Positions 1-13,700 of a DNA stretch of 64,000 nucleotides are shown one piece after another. Every line of letters starts with the position of its first letter. The first letter of the stretch is position 1. A program made the translations under genes and the position numbers. Below the pieces are notes generated by a model, which was given only the letters and a program-made list of their open reading frames with translations, did no database searches and was not told where the DNA came from. Source of the stretch: Theocolax elegans. Lineage: Eukaryota > Arthropoda > Insecta > Hymenoptera > Cerocephalidae. Location: the NCBI GenBank assembly GCA_026168455.1, contig CM047427.1, positions 60,527,249 to 60,591,248 on the forward strand, written 5' to 3'.

Positions 1-647
1 TTTAAATTTTCATGTGGGTAGTTAATACAAATCTAAATTAAATTTAAATTAAAGTATTATTACTTATATGCTTTAGTGTCCTGTAAATAAGTATTTTACT
101 TTATAATTTTCATGAATTTAAACATAGTAAATGAAAATAAATAAATAATAATCAGTGTTCCCTAGAAACACATAACGTTTTGGTGTGTTTAACTTCCTGG
201 AAACATTGTAGCAATTTTGAAACATCAGATGCAAGTTCATCAAAATTGCTAATATTATCTAAATATTGCGCGCTAGTAATGCTTGTTCTCTCTTAATATA
301 ATGATTTTATGGGGTTAAAAATTGTTCTTGAAATTCAATTTTATTCGTTTATTACATGTTGGTCTTATATAAATAACAGAATTATTAGCAATTGTTAACG
401 TGATATTCACAATCGTTCTTCACAATTATTGTATTAATATTAATATCGAAAACCTATGTATCTATATTGAAAGTAAAATAGATAAATTTCATAAAAAATA
501 ATACAACATTTTTACGTACACACTTATATACAGTAATTGATAATTCGATTATGTCTGACCAACTTAATGTACGCTTTTTAAAATACTTGACTATAATTAA
601 TTATATTTCTCTTCTATAAATAAAACAGTATATTTTTACAAAAACAG
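1..647 (+). other. intron of upstream laccase (no exon seen)
   Basis: AT-rich sequence ending in a pyrimidine-poor tract and CAG at 645-647, directly before a laccase coding exon. I see no coding block here, so it reads as intron of the laccase whose earlier exons lie outside the window. Confidence 0.55.
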
Positions 648-1617
648 GGACGTTCCGTACCAATCATCCGATGCATCTCCACGGTTATCACTTCCGCGTA
701 GTAGCAATGGAAAAATTAAGTAAAAATAATGAACCGATCACCATCGATCAAGTAAAAGCTCTGGATAGACAAGGCAAAATTCGCAGAAAGTTGCATGCAG
801 CTCCGTTTAAAGACACTGTGATCGTTCCAAGCGCCGGTTTCACCATTATTCGTTTTCTCGCCGACAATCCTGGTAAATAATATTGCTCTACAAAATTAAA
901 TAGTATATTTTTGTTAAGTTAAATGAAATTTAACATAGAATGCATTATTACAGCCCTGGTTTTTTTTTAATTCGTTGTTTATTTATACTATTTTTAATAA
1001 AAAAAACGATATGGGAATTGGACTACTATTATATACTATTTATATTCAAAATTTGTATTAATTTGTGATAATTACAATTTATTAATTAAATAAATAGAAA
1101 AAATCTCATAAATTAATTTATTCGCAATAAGTACAATTATATTTTGAAAAAAATCCGATTACATTATTATTTACGTATTATTCATACTACGGCAGTTTCA
1201 AGCACACTGCACGCACTGTTGCTTTTGTTTTTATATTTTGTTAAATTTTATCGTTTATACCAAATAAATATTAAACTATTACAGGTTAATCTTTTAAATG
1301 CTTACGTGGTCACAGAGACATAGAGCATATCTTTGAATTTTGACTCGCGCCTCTCTCCCTCTTACTAGATAAATCTATATCTATCTCTCTTGCTTTGGAT
1401 GGGAGTAGTAAATCGTTAAAAGTTAGCGAGTTCGGGACTCCATTCATGAAAGTATATCTAATATATAATGTTTTATTTTACAGGCTATTGGTTTTTCCAT
1501 TGTCATTTTGACAAACACGCTAGCAACGGAATGGGCTTGGTTGTTAAGATTGGTGAACACAATGATTTTCAAAAAGTTCCGGACGGTTTTCCAAAGTGTG
1601 GTATTCGTGAGAAATAG
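648..1617 (+). CDS. laccase (multicopper oxidase), 3'-terminal two exons, partial
   Basis: Exons 648-872 and 1484-1617, joined at a phase-1 GT-AG intron. The first exon carries the [10 protein letters not shown] copper motif (HPxHxHG). The last carries [12 protein letters not shown], the Cys-His type-1/trinuclear copper motif with a Met axial ligand, and ends at TAG 1615-1617. All upstream exons (HWHG, HSH motifs) are outside the window. Insect laccases are secreted oxidases that couple four one-electron oxidations of phenols or catechols to reduction of O2 to water, in cuticle tanning, gut or saliva. This copy is a diverged paralogue of the laccase at 11888-17646, which has [12 protein letters not shown] at the same place. 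Which laccase subfamily it belongs to cannot be decided from the C-terminus alone. Confidence 0.93.
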
Positions 1618-2522
1618 TTGAGCTCTTTTTATTTGTATTACGCTATTTATTATGTATATTAAATCATTTATTTTCTTTCATTTTTTCATGTTAAAACCAT
1701 TTTATTATGTTTAGTTATTTATGTATTTTTTTTTACTTCGTTGAATAATGTAATAATTGATTTAATAAGATATATTAATCAACAATTGTCAGGTTATAAA
1801 CAAAACATTTAGTGTATTTGCATTCTTCCACAATTTGCACAATTCCACAAATAAATTATATTTCATTATATCAATTTTATTGGTAAATGACAAATTATTA
1901 CGAATACATAATTTAAAAGTCTAATAATTAATTAACAATTTATTTTTAAATTAATTTACAATCAACAAGTCATACTAAAAATAGAGGTAATCATTACTTC
2001 TGTATGTTATATATTATACGAGTATTTTTGTAATATTTTCTATAATTATAGTAGGTACCACTTTATCTTCGTGCAGTATGAATTATCATTGCAAAACCTT
2101 TGAAAATCATATCTGTTGATAATGTCTACAGTTACTTCTTTTTCATATCGATTTTTACATACGATTTTTACATTGTTTACTATATCATAATTTAATTTGA
2201 CTCAAATACATGCATTTTCAAGTGTTTGTTCGGTCGATCTGTAGACCAATGCGCTGTTGTAATTTTGTTATTTATTTCGGTGGTTAATATAATAATATAT
2301 TTTTCCAGTTACAGAATTCTGTTTAGCTGATCTCATTATGTGATAAGAATGAATAAATAAAAAATAACAATATTTTTGGTATAGAAAAAAATAAATTTTA
2401 TTGATAATATTAATTCTCAGTCGATAAATGTTTTGAATAACCTTAGAAAGAGGTAACTTATTTCATTGTTACTGACTGAGAAATATATATTTATTATATA
2501 CCGTGATGTGATATGATACACT
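1618..2522. other. intergenic, AT-rich
   Basis: 3' flank of the first laccase. Nothing coding or repetitive stands out. Confidence 0.5.
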
Positions 2523-3166
2523 AACAAGAAGACCCTCATATGTTTGGGAAACGGATCATGTCCAGATTGTAGTATATGTTTTCTTATACAAAAATATGAA
2601 AAAAGCCAGAGTCGCAGACTCTAACAATCGTTTTTTCAAACTTCACTTCAAACGCTTGTAACTTTTAACCTATCAAATATTGACATTCAAACCAAAGTTT
2701 AATGAAAAGCTGAGATAAAACAGATACATTTTAAAAAAGTACGTTCAAATCCGTTAAAATGGAGCAGAGTTATAGCCAAATTAAGAATTTAAAGAAATTT
2801 AGCTTAAAAAAATCAATAAAATTTGTACTGCCCAATTTTGTTTTCAAATTGCTTTTAATTCTTTATTCGGTTACAACTCTGCTCCATTTTAACGGATTTG
2901 AACGTACTTTTTTTAAAATGTATCTATTTTATCTCAGCTTTTTATTAAACTTTGGTTTGAATGTCAATATTTCATAGGTGAAAAGTTGCAAGCGTTTGAA
3001 GTGAAGTTTCTATTTTTTGTAAATTTTGTTTTAACAGCGCATAACTTATTTGAAAAAACGATTGTTAGAGTTTGCGGCTCTGGCTTTTTTCATATTTTTA
3101 TATTAGAAAACATATACTACAAGCTGGGCATGATCCGTTTCCCAAACATATGAGGGTCTCCTTGTA
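2523..3166. mobile_element. foldback (long inverted-repeat) element, family 1, copy 1
   Basis: The two halves are inverted copies. The left arm reads ACAAGAAGACCCTCATATG and onward; the right arm ends CATATGAGGGTCTCCTTGT. The arms pair over most of their length, with the turn around 2820-2850. There is no transposase, so this is a non-autonomous foldback or MITE. The terminal ACAAGG-AGA motif and overall plan recur at 50058-50607 and 53296-53973. The short open frame over the centre is a by-product of the palindrome. Confidence 0.8.
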
Positions 3167-3217
3167 AGTACATAATTAATCACTTAACGAAGTTATAAAT
3201 ATAAAGGAACTCGTAGG

Positions 3218-3831
3218 TACACGGAGAGAAATTTCATAGTAAAAATTACTGTTTTTTCGAGTAACTAGGGGACATACTTAAATCTATTTGAAATTTCCTA
3301 ACATTATTAACAATTTTTACTTTTTAAAGCAGTAAAAAGTATTATACCTGATAAACAAATGACTTAAGCATACATTTTTACTTTTTAAAACAGTAAAAAG
3401 TACTAGATATGCTAAATAAGTGACATATAATAAAAGTATATATAAAACACATGTATATATGCAGTAATTAATACGTAACAATACGAAATGAAAAAGAACA
3501 TTGATACTTACGGATTTGATTAGCACCCGTCTCGATCCGAGTACAACTATTCGCATTAAAGGTTATGCTCGCGTTACACGCACACTATTCATACACACCG
3601 AGCCGCGCACACCGCGACTCGCGAGTCACTTATTTAGCATATCTAGTACTTTTTACTGTTTTAAAAAGTAAAAATGTATGCTTAAGTCATTTGTTTATCA
3701 GGTATAATACTTTTTACTGCTTTAAAAAGTAAAAATTGTTAATAATGTTAGGAAATTTCAAATAGATTTAAGTATATCCCCTAGTTACTCGAAAAAACAG
3801 TAATTTTTACTATGAAATTTCTCTCCGTGTA
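3218..3831. mobile_element. foldback MITE with TA flanks (CACGGAGA termini)
   Basis: Near-perfect inverted repeat: the left end is TACACGGAGAGAAATTT and the right end AAATTTCTCTCCGTGTA, with arms of about 205 bp and a more GC-rich centre near 3510-3630. TA at both ends fits a TA target duplication of the Tc1/mariner type. Each arm contains two CTTTTTACT-type repeats (TTTTTACTTTTTAAAGCAG and TTTTTACTTTTTAAAACAG). It has no coding capacity. Related termini occur at 57458/58054, 26575, 34053 and 61834. Confidence 0.85.
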
Positions 3832-5550
3832 TTATATCAAATTAAATATAGACATTCAGATAATATACAGATTAAATATGAAAAAAAATTTTAATTACAT
3901 AATAGTATAGTTTTTAAAAAAGCTCTTGAAATTTGAAATTAAGGTATAGGTATGAATAAATTGTATTAATAGTCCTCATAAAGGTTCAGAAATGTATTTA
4001 TCCATTTTATGTATTATTCGACGATGCGTATCTGTGCAGCTTATTATTTGAACCTAAAAAGGTCTGCAAATGAAGCAGACGAAACGTTGTATAACTATAA
4101 CTTAAATAAATAATTGTTTATTTATTAAATATTGATCCTCGACATCAATACCTTTGACGATTATTTATCCATTTGCTATATTAAAATATTATCTTCCTGA
4201 AAATTGTCGTAAAGTCCATTTGATATAGTATTAAACCAAAAATGAAATATTCAAGTTTTTAATTCTTAAAAAATTAAACAAAATGATGTATTATTGCAAA
4301 TACAAGTAGTAAGTTTACCAATTTTAATAATAACTATTATTTATTTTAATATTTAAACAGTATGTGCCCTCTCAAACATTTTCGCACGAAATACTACACA
4401 TGTTTCCGGTTTAAAAATGTTTGAAGGTGCTCTTATAATGTATTGACTTGCTATTTTCTAGAATGATATAGTATTCAATTATCTAGTGTTTTCGTATTTG
4501 GAGTTTCAAAAATAGTATTTTTTTACATACATGTTTTAATAGACCTATTTGTCTAAGTCGGTAACAATCAGATATGCCATCCCGTTAAGTAAAGTGACCC
4601 TGACAATCGTCGTGTTGCTGAATATAACTTCTTATTTTCACAGTATGTTCAATATTTGAAGTTTCATTCAATTTGTTAACGGCGCTATCGTAAAACAATT
4701 TGAAGTTATTAGAATAATTCTAGGGATTTAATGAATGGATTATATCCGAATTAAATATAATCGTTGCTTTGATAATAGTGATTAACAAGGTATAAAAATG
4801 TTACATTTTGCAGAGATTAATATCTACTTTTATACATTGTCTATAAAAAGATTATTTATAATAATGTGAATGTACATATTTTAAAGGATGCCTACAATTC
4901 ATGAGTACTAAAAAATGTTTTAAAAGTAGTTACAAAAATAGAATATAATTATTTCTATAATAATAATTTTCCTGTTTTTGTATCGTAACCATATTGAATT
5001 TGTCGCCTCTACGTTCATCATCAGATACACTGACCGATAAAAGTTGTCGAATAGATTATTTTGATCACTTCCGGGAAACATTACGTTCAAAATTGATACT
5101 TCCACTTTTATTGCTGTTAAAACGATAGATTTTATTTACAATTTTCTACTATCCATTTATTTGTGTCGTATTTGTCAACTTTCTAAAGTAGCTAAATATA
5201 TATTTTTAAGTATAATTTACAAATATAAAGTATGATATTTACCCTAATAGAAATTTACCATTTTAAGGTTAAATAAAAATCTAATTTCGCCATTAATTGG
5301 GTGTTTATTGGGTATTTTATGACACTTGACCATTTTTTGGTTTAAACAACGTTACATTTATGGCCAGATTTCTACTAGGGTTCATATTCGAATAAATGTA
5401 TTACATTACGGTAAAGAAACAAAAAAAAATAATTACAATTCTTATGTATGTAAAGCTTTGTATACAATGTTTTTGTATGTTATACAATATGAAGAAATGA
5501 AAAATGTATAATTCTCTGATAGGCTTCGATTATATACACATATATTTGAA
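3832..5550. other. intergenic, AT-rich; possible retroelement tail near 4065
   Basis: There is no gene here. Around 4060-4105 the phrase CAAATGAAGCAGACGAAACGT resembles the 'guanine-rich, GAAACGT' tails common at ends of arthropod Penelope-like elements. The match is by eye only and weak. Confidence 0.35.
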
Positions 5551-8500
5551 TATAAATGGCACATTACAGACTGGCTGAATAAATTCATATATTTTATCTA
5601 TAACTTCATATATTTTAAATATAATAGCAGTACGTTATAAACGAAGTGAATTTTAATCTTACCATTGTGCATCGAATTTTCGAATAAATTTTGGTTTCAA
5701 ACTGAATTTCTGCGTTAAATTTGGTCTGTATGTACAAATAAACTTACAAGTGTAGCATGTAAAAGCTACTAGCTATTACGAAAGTAAAATATTTAATACA
5801 TAATAAAAGAAGATAAATATTTTTTAACGTCTCATTTTATGAGGAAAAATGGTTCAATTTTTTAGGACTTTGTTAATAATCCGAGGATTTGGTTAATTAG
5901 TTAACTATCAGAATTAAAGATCACGATGAATTAAGATAATGAAGATTACCGATGCTTCTGGTTAACTTTTCCTCATATATTATAATAATCGTATATTGTG
6001 CTTACATTGAAAAATTGTTCACTTGAAAATCGTAAGCCTGAACCAGGCAGAGTAACGATTAAAATATATGTTTACACGAAAGTTTGTATACAAATGTAAT
6101 TGTTGCTGGATTTATATTGATTAGTTTTAATTGATGTATATTATAATCTTTGAAATACAAAAAAAGAAATTTTGCTAGTAACTACTAATGAATGTTTTAC
6201 ATACCTGACGATTTAATTATTAAACAATGACTTAAATATTTCAAATAATTAACAAACGATACCCTATTATCTTATCATCGTTCTAATCAGTTAATCAATT
6301 TTTTGTGAAAAGTGTGTTATTGCAATTGCTGCATAAATAGCCAAGTTCTGCTCAATATATTCGTTTTCATCTTGTTACGGAATAGGATAATTTTTTCAAC
6401 ATATCTCTCCCTTCTCGATAAAAATTATTATTATTATTATTCATGTTTGATTGAGTTTACGAGCCGTAAAGTCGAGAATAAATATTTGAATTGAAGTAGC
6501 TGAATAATGCGAGTTGTATTTGTAAAACTGCATATTTAACGAGTGTACAAAGGTGTTTTGAACCGAATCAGTGTGCACAATATTGCGACAAACATTTTAT
6601 GCAAGATACAAACTAAACCATTTTAAGTGTCAGATGAAATTGTTGTGAAAAATGGTATCATTTGAAAGTTATTTTGTATTCCTTAGTGTTGTTATTATTG
6701 CCAATTTTACAAGTAAGTAAGCACAAATGTATACAAACCAATTTATATAAATCAAAATAAATTCCACTTATCTTAACTACATATTTAAATCTTAATTGAA
6801 TTGTTGAATATTTATTGTGATAAATAACTCAGCAGATTTAGCTTTTCTCTATTCTCTATACGCTATTAAAACAAACACCCAGATATAAATGTACATAATG
6901 TAAATTCAATATATATGTATAAGTCTTACCGTTCTTGATGTCAGGTGTAGACTAACTCTAGTCTTCGGCACATAAAAGGATACACCGAAATATCAGGACA
7001 CACCCATTCCCTGCAGTATTCCCAAAAAGTCAGCGTTAATGAACGGGTTGATCATTTTATTATTTGAAATATGCGCGTACTTTTCCACTACAATATCTGA
7101 TTGTCGCGGTTGCCCACAAACTAAACGCTGTAACTTGAGGCACATAATATAATAAATAAAGGAACCAAGTGCAGTAACGGAATAGACGACATATATGGTT
7201 AAAAATAATGTCCCACTTTTGTTCTATACTTTGTCTGTAAAATATATAAAATCCAATAAAAATGCATTTACCTGTAAGATAAATTATACGTGTTATTTCA
7301 AATTAATAGCATGAACGTTATTATTATAATTTATTTATTTGCGAAGAAGAGTTAAAACTTATCTGACTCGATTATTGATAGTTTTTTATTTTTTGTATTT
7401 CATACGTGGCTTTTATTCGTTCGAATTAAAAGACTATGTACAATGTATATTTTTTACATGTATATACATGTATACCTATTCTTCAATGCATGGCAAGAGG
7501 AACACATCGATAATTAAACTTATTATGATAACGTTCGATAACGTTTTAGGCACACAAGCAGTGATCAACTACGAGGACGAAAATTTTTACGGATACGAAG
7601 CCGATAGAATCGATTGGTCAAAACATCCATGTCGTCGGAAATGTTCAACAAGTGAGCAACCGAGAATCTGCGAGTATGCGCTGGTTATTGAAGAGTTTAG
7701 TTCGATGAGTAAGGCTTGCTACGATTGTCCTTTCAATTTAACTGATTGTACTCGGCCGCATTGCATACCTGTAAATGGAGTGCAAAAGACGCTTTATGTC
7801 GCTAATCGACAAATGCCTGGGCCTCCCATTGAGGTGAGAATAACAAACGATTATCAAATACAAAAGAAAATTAACATTGGAAATATATCCAGTCACTCAT
7901 GCATACACGTGCACGCACACACATGCGAATACGCGAGCGCACGCACATTTGCAACGTATTTCATATAGGCATTCTACTATAACAATATGAAATGAACATA
8001 AAAAAATTGATCCAAAATTTAAAATTCTAAATTGTCATTCTGTTATTTTTTCCCAACTTTATATATTATGTGTCGTATACTTACATTCATCCAACTTTTT
8101 GCATGTAGTAAGCGGTTGCACGTCAGTTGTCCTGCACCTTCTTCATTATCAATTTCATTAGCTTTAATGGCGTTGATCGTTTTTACTTCCATTTTAACAG
8201 TCATATATTGTTCAATCTGTCGCTCGTAAGTAAAAAACGAAGTCTGCCCATCCTGCGTTGATCGACTAGCATCTATCAATGTTCGAAAAGGTAGTAAGTG
8301 AGATAAAAATCTACTGTATTTTATGATATCACTTCTTCTTTATTGCGGTTACCGTCTTAGTTGTTCGTCATCCACTTTGCTAGAGTTTGACATTCTGCAG
8401 GTATTCGTTCTTTTATTTCAAGACAGTCTACTCTGTCTCTATACGCTCATCGCTCGTCATCAGTTTAGCTCGTACTCTCTGTACTTGTAGCACGTTGAGT

Positions 8501-10788
8501 CGGATTGCCATTCTGCAAAACGTAACCGAGTGAGCGTAGCGCTCATCAGTAATCTCCGAATATTCGGTCTCGGTCTTTTCAAATGAATTGTAAGCCTAGC
8601 AAGAAAAGAGGTTATCAATGATTCTCTTATCATTAATAATGTGAACGAATCAAGCAGTATTTTCTGTCTTGTTAAATATTTTCTCTACTAGGCATCTGTT
8701 GAATTGCAATCCGACAAATGAGTACCGACGAATGCCGTGAAATAACGGCTACAGTAACGACTATACTATCCATCACTTTTTAATACTTTACTATACCGTT
8801 CTGATTTAGTATATGCATTCCCTTCAATTGAGAATGTTTGCAAAATAGGGAAATCTATTATGTATTACGGAATAAAAACGAAATTAAGTATAAATATGAA
8901 ACAGTGATGAGAACCATAGCATTGTATAGTAACTTCTATTATACATCTAACTCGCGGTGCTATAAACCCATTTTTTTCGATTATTTCACTTTTTTGTGTA
9001 ACTATTATTTACATGCATGCATATGCAATCGCGATTACTTTTCTCCCTTAAACATACACGACAAAAGTACCGTCCTAATGTTAACATTTAGATTTTACTC
9101 GTAAGCCTAGCACTAAATCTCGCATTCAAATATCAATTTATTTTACTTTTACACGTATAAATATTATGTACTTATTTTAATTAGATCGCAATAATTAACT
9201 ATATAAAGTTATTCTGTAGATATACACGAACAAGAGCTAGACGATTTAAACTAAATACTGTATTATGTGCAAATTGTTGACCATTGTCGTAGGTTTGTAA
9301 AGGCGATACGATTTCTGTTGATGTAAGAAATGCGATGCTATCCGAGAGTACGTCGATACACTGGCATGGTATACATCAAATGGGTACACCATACATGGAC
9401 GGTGTTCCATACGTAACGCAATGTCCGATCTTACCGATGGATAGATTTCGATATGTATTTAATGTGACGACAAGTGGTACCTACTTTTATCACTCTCATA
9501 TCGGTAAGTCAGCAATTCATTTTTAAGTATACTATCTCTGATATCAAATTAATAATGTAAAGTTGATAATTCTAATATTTTTTGTTATAGTAAAAATATT
9601 ATAATCTTTACCAAAAACAGAACTCTCTCTTGCATTAAGACGTATTTTATCAGTCTGTAAAATTAAAATTAATTGTTGCAAATAATAATTTCTTTAAAAA
9701 TATTGTCATATAGCTTTACACATTAAAATATATTATAACAATTTATCGAGTGAATTAATGAACTCCTTGTTTTTGGGAAGTCTTCGAGGTTTTTATTACA
9801 GTTCAACTAAAAATTTAAGTTAAAAATTTCAAGAGCGGAAAATTGATATCACTTTATTTATAAACATGAATTTGCGCAATATACTTAATTGTAATTTTAA
9901 ATACATTAAAAAATATTTTCCCGATTAAAGTAACCAAGTATATGGAATTGGTACCAATTACGAATTTATTAGAGATATAATGTACGTTGGTATAAAAAAA
10001 AAGTTTATTACTTATTAGCCAACTATATAATTAGTACGTACAAATACCTTCATTTTGTATCATTCAAAAAAATCTAAAGATATTGCTTTTGTTTTATTAT
10101 TTTTGTTCGATAACAAATGAAGATATAAAGTTAAATCTTTAACTAAAGAAAAATGTCTGTAATGACAAAAAACTTGATATTAAATACTACTGTGGGTGAA
10201 AAACTAATAAACAACTTGCTTGTGTAGGTTCTCAACGAGCAGATGGACTCTTCGGAGCACTGATTGTGCGAGATTCGCCAAACGCTGATTTACATTTTAA
10301 TGAGTATGATTTTGATGAGCATACGTTAATCATAAACGACTGGGTCAATACGGAGTCCGATCCGGAATTTATAAAACAATACCATTATAAGGGAAGTCTT
10401 CATTCCCAAACGATCGTAGTAAATGGAAAGGGTCGCTATCAACAGTTTATAAGGAATAATCAAACGTATTATACTCCGGTTGAAGTTTTTAATGTAACCA
10501 AGGTATATTTATCGCATTACGAACAAAAATGTGTCGGGATCAAAGAATGTAATGGTTACATCGAATAATGTTTTTTGTGGTGTAGGGCTCAAAGTACAGA
10601 TTCAGAGTCATAAATGCAGGTGCTGATGATTGTCCTGTTGAATTTGCGATTGATAATCACACTATGCGGGTCATCAGTTTGGATAGTAATGATGTAGAAG
10701 CAACTGATGGTGAATATATTTTTTACTTTGTGTATAATTATATACTTTTATTAATGCAACGCTTACGTATAAATACATATTATATGGT
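5551..10788. repeat. direct duplication, unit 1 (5238 bp)
   Basis: This unit is repeated head-to-tail at 10789-16027. The breakpoints share the 6-bp word TATAAA (5551-5556, 10789-10794, 16028-16033). The only differences I see by eye are about eight 1-2 bp indels in homopolymers or short repeats; I found no substitution. It covers the laccase promoter region and exons 1-5. Confidence 0.95.
6652..10709 (+). pseudogene. laccase, truncated duplicate (exons 1-5 only)
   Basis: Exons 6652-6712, 7550-7833, 9293-9503, 10228-10502 and 10586-10709 are equivalent to exons 1-5 of the complete gene 5.24 kb downstream. They encode a hydrophobic signal peptide, the Cys-rich N-terminal block, the HWHG and HSH copper motifs and the middle cupredoxin domain. 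The last exon ends with an ordinary splice donor, but the next sequence is the second duplication unit, so exons 6-10 (including HPxHxHG and HCHxxxH) are missing. By itself it could not make an active oxidase. It could in principle splice on to exon 6 of the next copy as an alternative 5' half. Because the copies differ only by tiny indels, a false assembly duplication is the most likely explanation. Confidence 0.85.
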
Positions 10789-13700
10789 TATAAATGGCAC
10801 ATTACAGACTGGCTGAATAAATTCATATATTTTATCTATAACTTCATATATTTTAAATATAATAGCAGTACGTTATAAACGAAGTGAATTTTAATCTTAC
10901 CATTGTGCATCGAATTTTCGAATAAATTTTGGTTTCAAACTGAATTTCTGCGTTAAATTTGGTCTGTATGTACAAATAAACTTACAAGTGTAGCATGTAA
11001 AAGCTACTAGCTATTACGAAAGTAAAATATTTAATACATAATAAAAGAAGATAAATATTTTTTAACGTCTCATTTTATGAGGAAAAATGGTTCAATTTTT
11101 TAGGACTTTGTTAATAATCCGAGGATTTGGTTAATTAGTTAACTATCAGAATTAAAGATCACGATGAATTAAGATAATGAAGATTACCGATGCTTCTGGT
11201 TAACTTTTCCTCATATATTATAATAATCGTATATTGTGCTTACATTGAAAATTGTTCACTTGAAAATCGTAAGCCTGAACCAGGCAGAGTAACGATTAAA
11301 ATATATGTTTACACGAAAGTTTGTATACAAATGTAATTGTTGCTGGATTTATATTGATTAGTTTTAATTGATGTATATTATAATCTTTGAAATACAAAAA
11401 AAGAAATTTTGCTAGTAACTACTAATGAATGTTTTACATACCTGACGATTTAATTATTAAACAATGACTTAAATATTTCAAATAATTAACAAACGATACC
11501 CTATTATCTTATCATCGTTCTAATCAGTTAATCAATTTTTTGTGAAAGTGTGTTATTGCAATTGCTGCATAAATAGCCAAGTTCTGCTCAATATATTCGT
11601 TTTCATCTTGTTACGGAATAGGATAATTTTTTCAACATATCTCTCCCTTCTCGATAAAAATTATTATTATTATTATTCATGTTTGATTGAGTTTACGAGC
11701 CGTAAAGTCGAGAATAAATATTTGAATTGAAGTAGCTGAATAATGCGAGTTGTATTTGTAAAACTGCATATTTAACGAGTGTACAAAGGTGTTTTGAACC
11801 GAATCAGTGTGCACAATATTGCGACAAACATTTTATGCAAGATACAAACTAAACCATTTTAAGTGTCAGATGAAATTGTTGTGAAAAATGGTATCATTTG
11901 AAAGTTATTTTGTATTCCTTAGTGTTGTTATTATTGCCAATTTTACAAGTAAGTAAGCACAAATGTATACAAACCAATTTATATAAATCAAAATAAATTC
12001 CACTTATCTTAACTACATATTTAAATCTTAATTGAATTGTTGAATATTTATTGTGATAAATAACTCAGCAGATTTAGCTTTTCTCTATTCTCTATACGCT
12101 ATTAAAACAAACACCCAGATATAAATGTACATAATGTAAATTCAATATATATGTATAAGTCTTACCGTTCTTGATGTCAGGTGTAGACTAACTCTAGTCT
12201 TCGGCACATAAAAGGATACACCGAAATATCAGGACACACCCATTCCCTGCAGTATTCCCAAAAAGTCAGCGTTAATGAACGGGTTGATCATTTTTATTAT
12301 TTGAAATATGCGCGTACTTTTCCACTACAATATCTGATTGTCGCGGTTGCCCACAAACTAAACGCTGTAACTTGAGGCACATAATATAATAAATAAAGGA
12401 ACCAAGTGCAGTAACGGAATAGACGACATATATGGTTAAAAATAATGTCCCACTTTTGTTCTATACTTTGTCTGTAAAATATATAAAATCCAATAAAAAT
12501 GCATTTACCTGTAAGATAAATTATACGTGTTATTTCAAATTAATAGCATGAACGTTATTATTATAATTTATTTATTTGCGAAGAAGAGTTAAAACTTATC
12601 TGACTCGATTATTGATAGTTTTTTATTTTTTGTATTTCATACGTGGCTTTTATTCGTTCGAATTAAAAGACTATGTACAATGTATATTTTTTACATGTAT
12701 ATACATGTATATACCTATTCTTCAATGCATGGCAAGAGGAACACATCGATAATTAAACTTATTATGATAACGTTCGATAACGTTTTAGGCACACAAGCAG
12801 TGATCAACTACGAGGACGAAAATTTTTACGGATACGAAGCCGATAGAATCGATTGGTCAAAACATCCATGTCGTCGGAAATGTTCAACAAGTGAGCAACC
12901 GAGAATCTGCGAGTATGCGCTGGTTATTGAAGAGTTTAGTTCGATGAGTAAGGCTTGCTACGATTGTCCTTTCAATTTAACTGATTGTACTCGGCCGCAT
13001 TGCATACCTGTAAATGGAGTGCAAAAGACGCTTTATGTCGCTAATCGACAAATGCCTGGGCCTCCCATTGAGGTGAGAATAACAAACGATTATCAAATAC
13101 AAAAGAAAATTAACATTGGAAATATATCCAGTCACTCATGCATACACGTGCACGCACACACATGCGAATACGCGAGCGCACGCACATTTGCAACGTATTT
13201 CATATAGGCATTCTACTATAACAATATGAAATGAACATAAAAAATTGATCCAAAATTTAAAATTCTAAATTGTCATTCTGTTATTTTTTCCCAACTTTAT
13301 ATATTATGTGTCGTATACTTACATTCATCCAACTTTTTGCATGTAGTAAGCGGTTGCACGTCAGTTGTCCTGCACCTTCTTCATTATCAATTTCATTAGC
13401 TTTAATGGCGTTGATCGTTTTTACTTCCATTTTAACAGTCATATATTGTTCAATCTGTCGCTCGTAAGTAAAAAACGAAGTCTGCCCATCCTGCGTTGAT
13501 CGACTAGCATCTATCAATGTTCGAAAAGGTAGTAAGTGAGATAAAAATCTACTGTATTTTATGATATCACTTCTTCTTTATTGCGGTTACCGTCTTAGTT
13601 GTTCGTTCATCCACTTTGCTAGAGTTTGACATTCTGCAGGTATTCGTTCTTTTATTTCAAGACAGTCTACTCTGTCTCTATACGCTCATCGCTCGTCATC

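Noticed and set aside
7339..7968. 209-aa frame starting upstream of laccase exon 2
   Set aside because: Only 7550-7833 is exon. The rest is intron read-through, and the spliced signal-peptide exon at 6652 explains the true start.
8043..8279. 78-aa minus-strand frame within laccase intron 2 (and its copy at 13281)
   Set aside because: It lies in an intron and is duplicated only because the 5.24-kb unit is duplicated; no recognisable domain.
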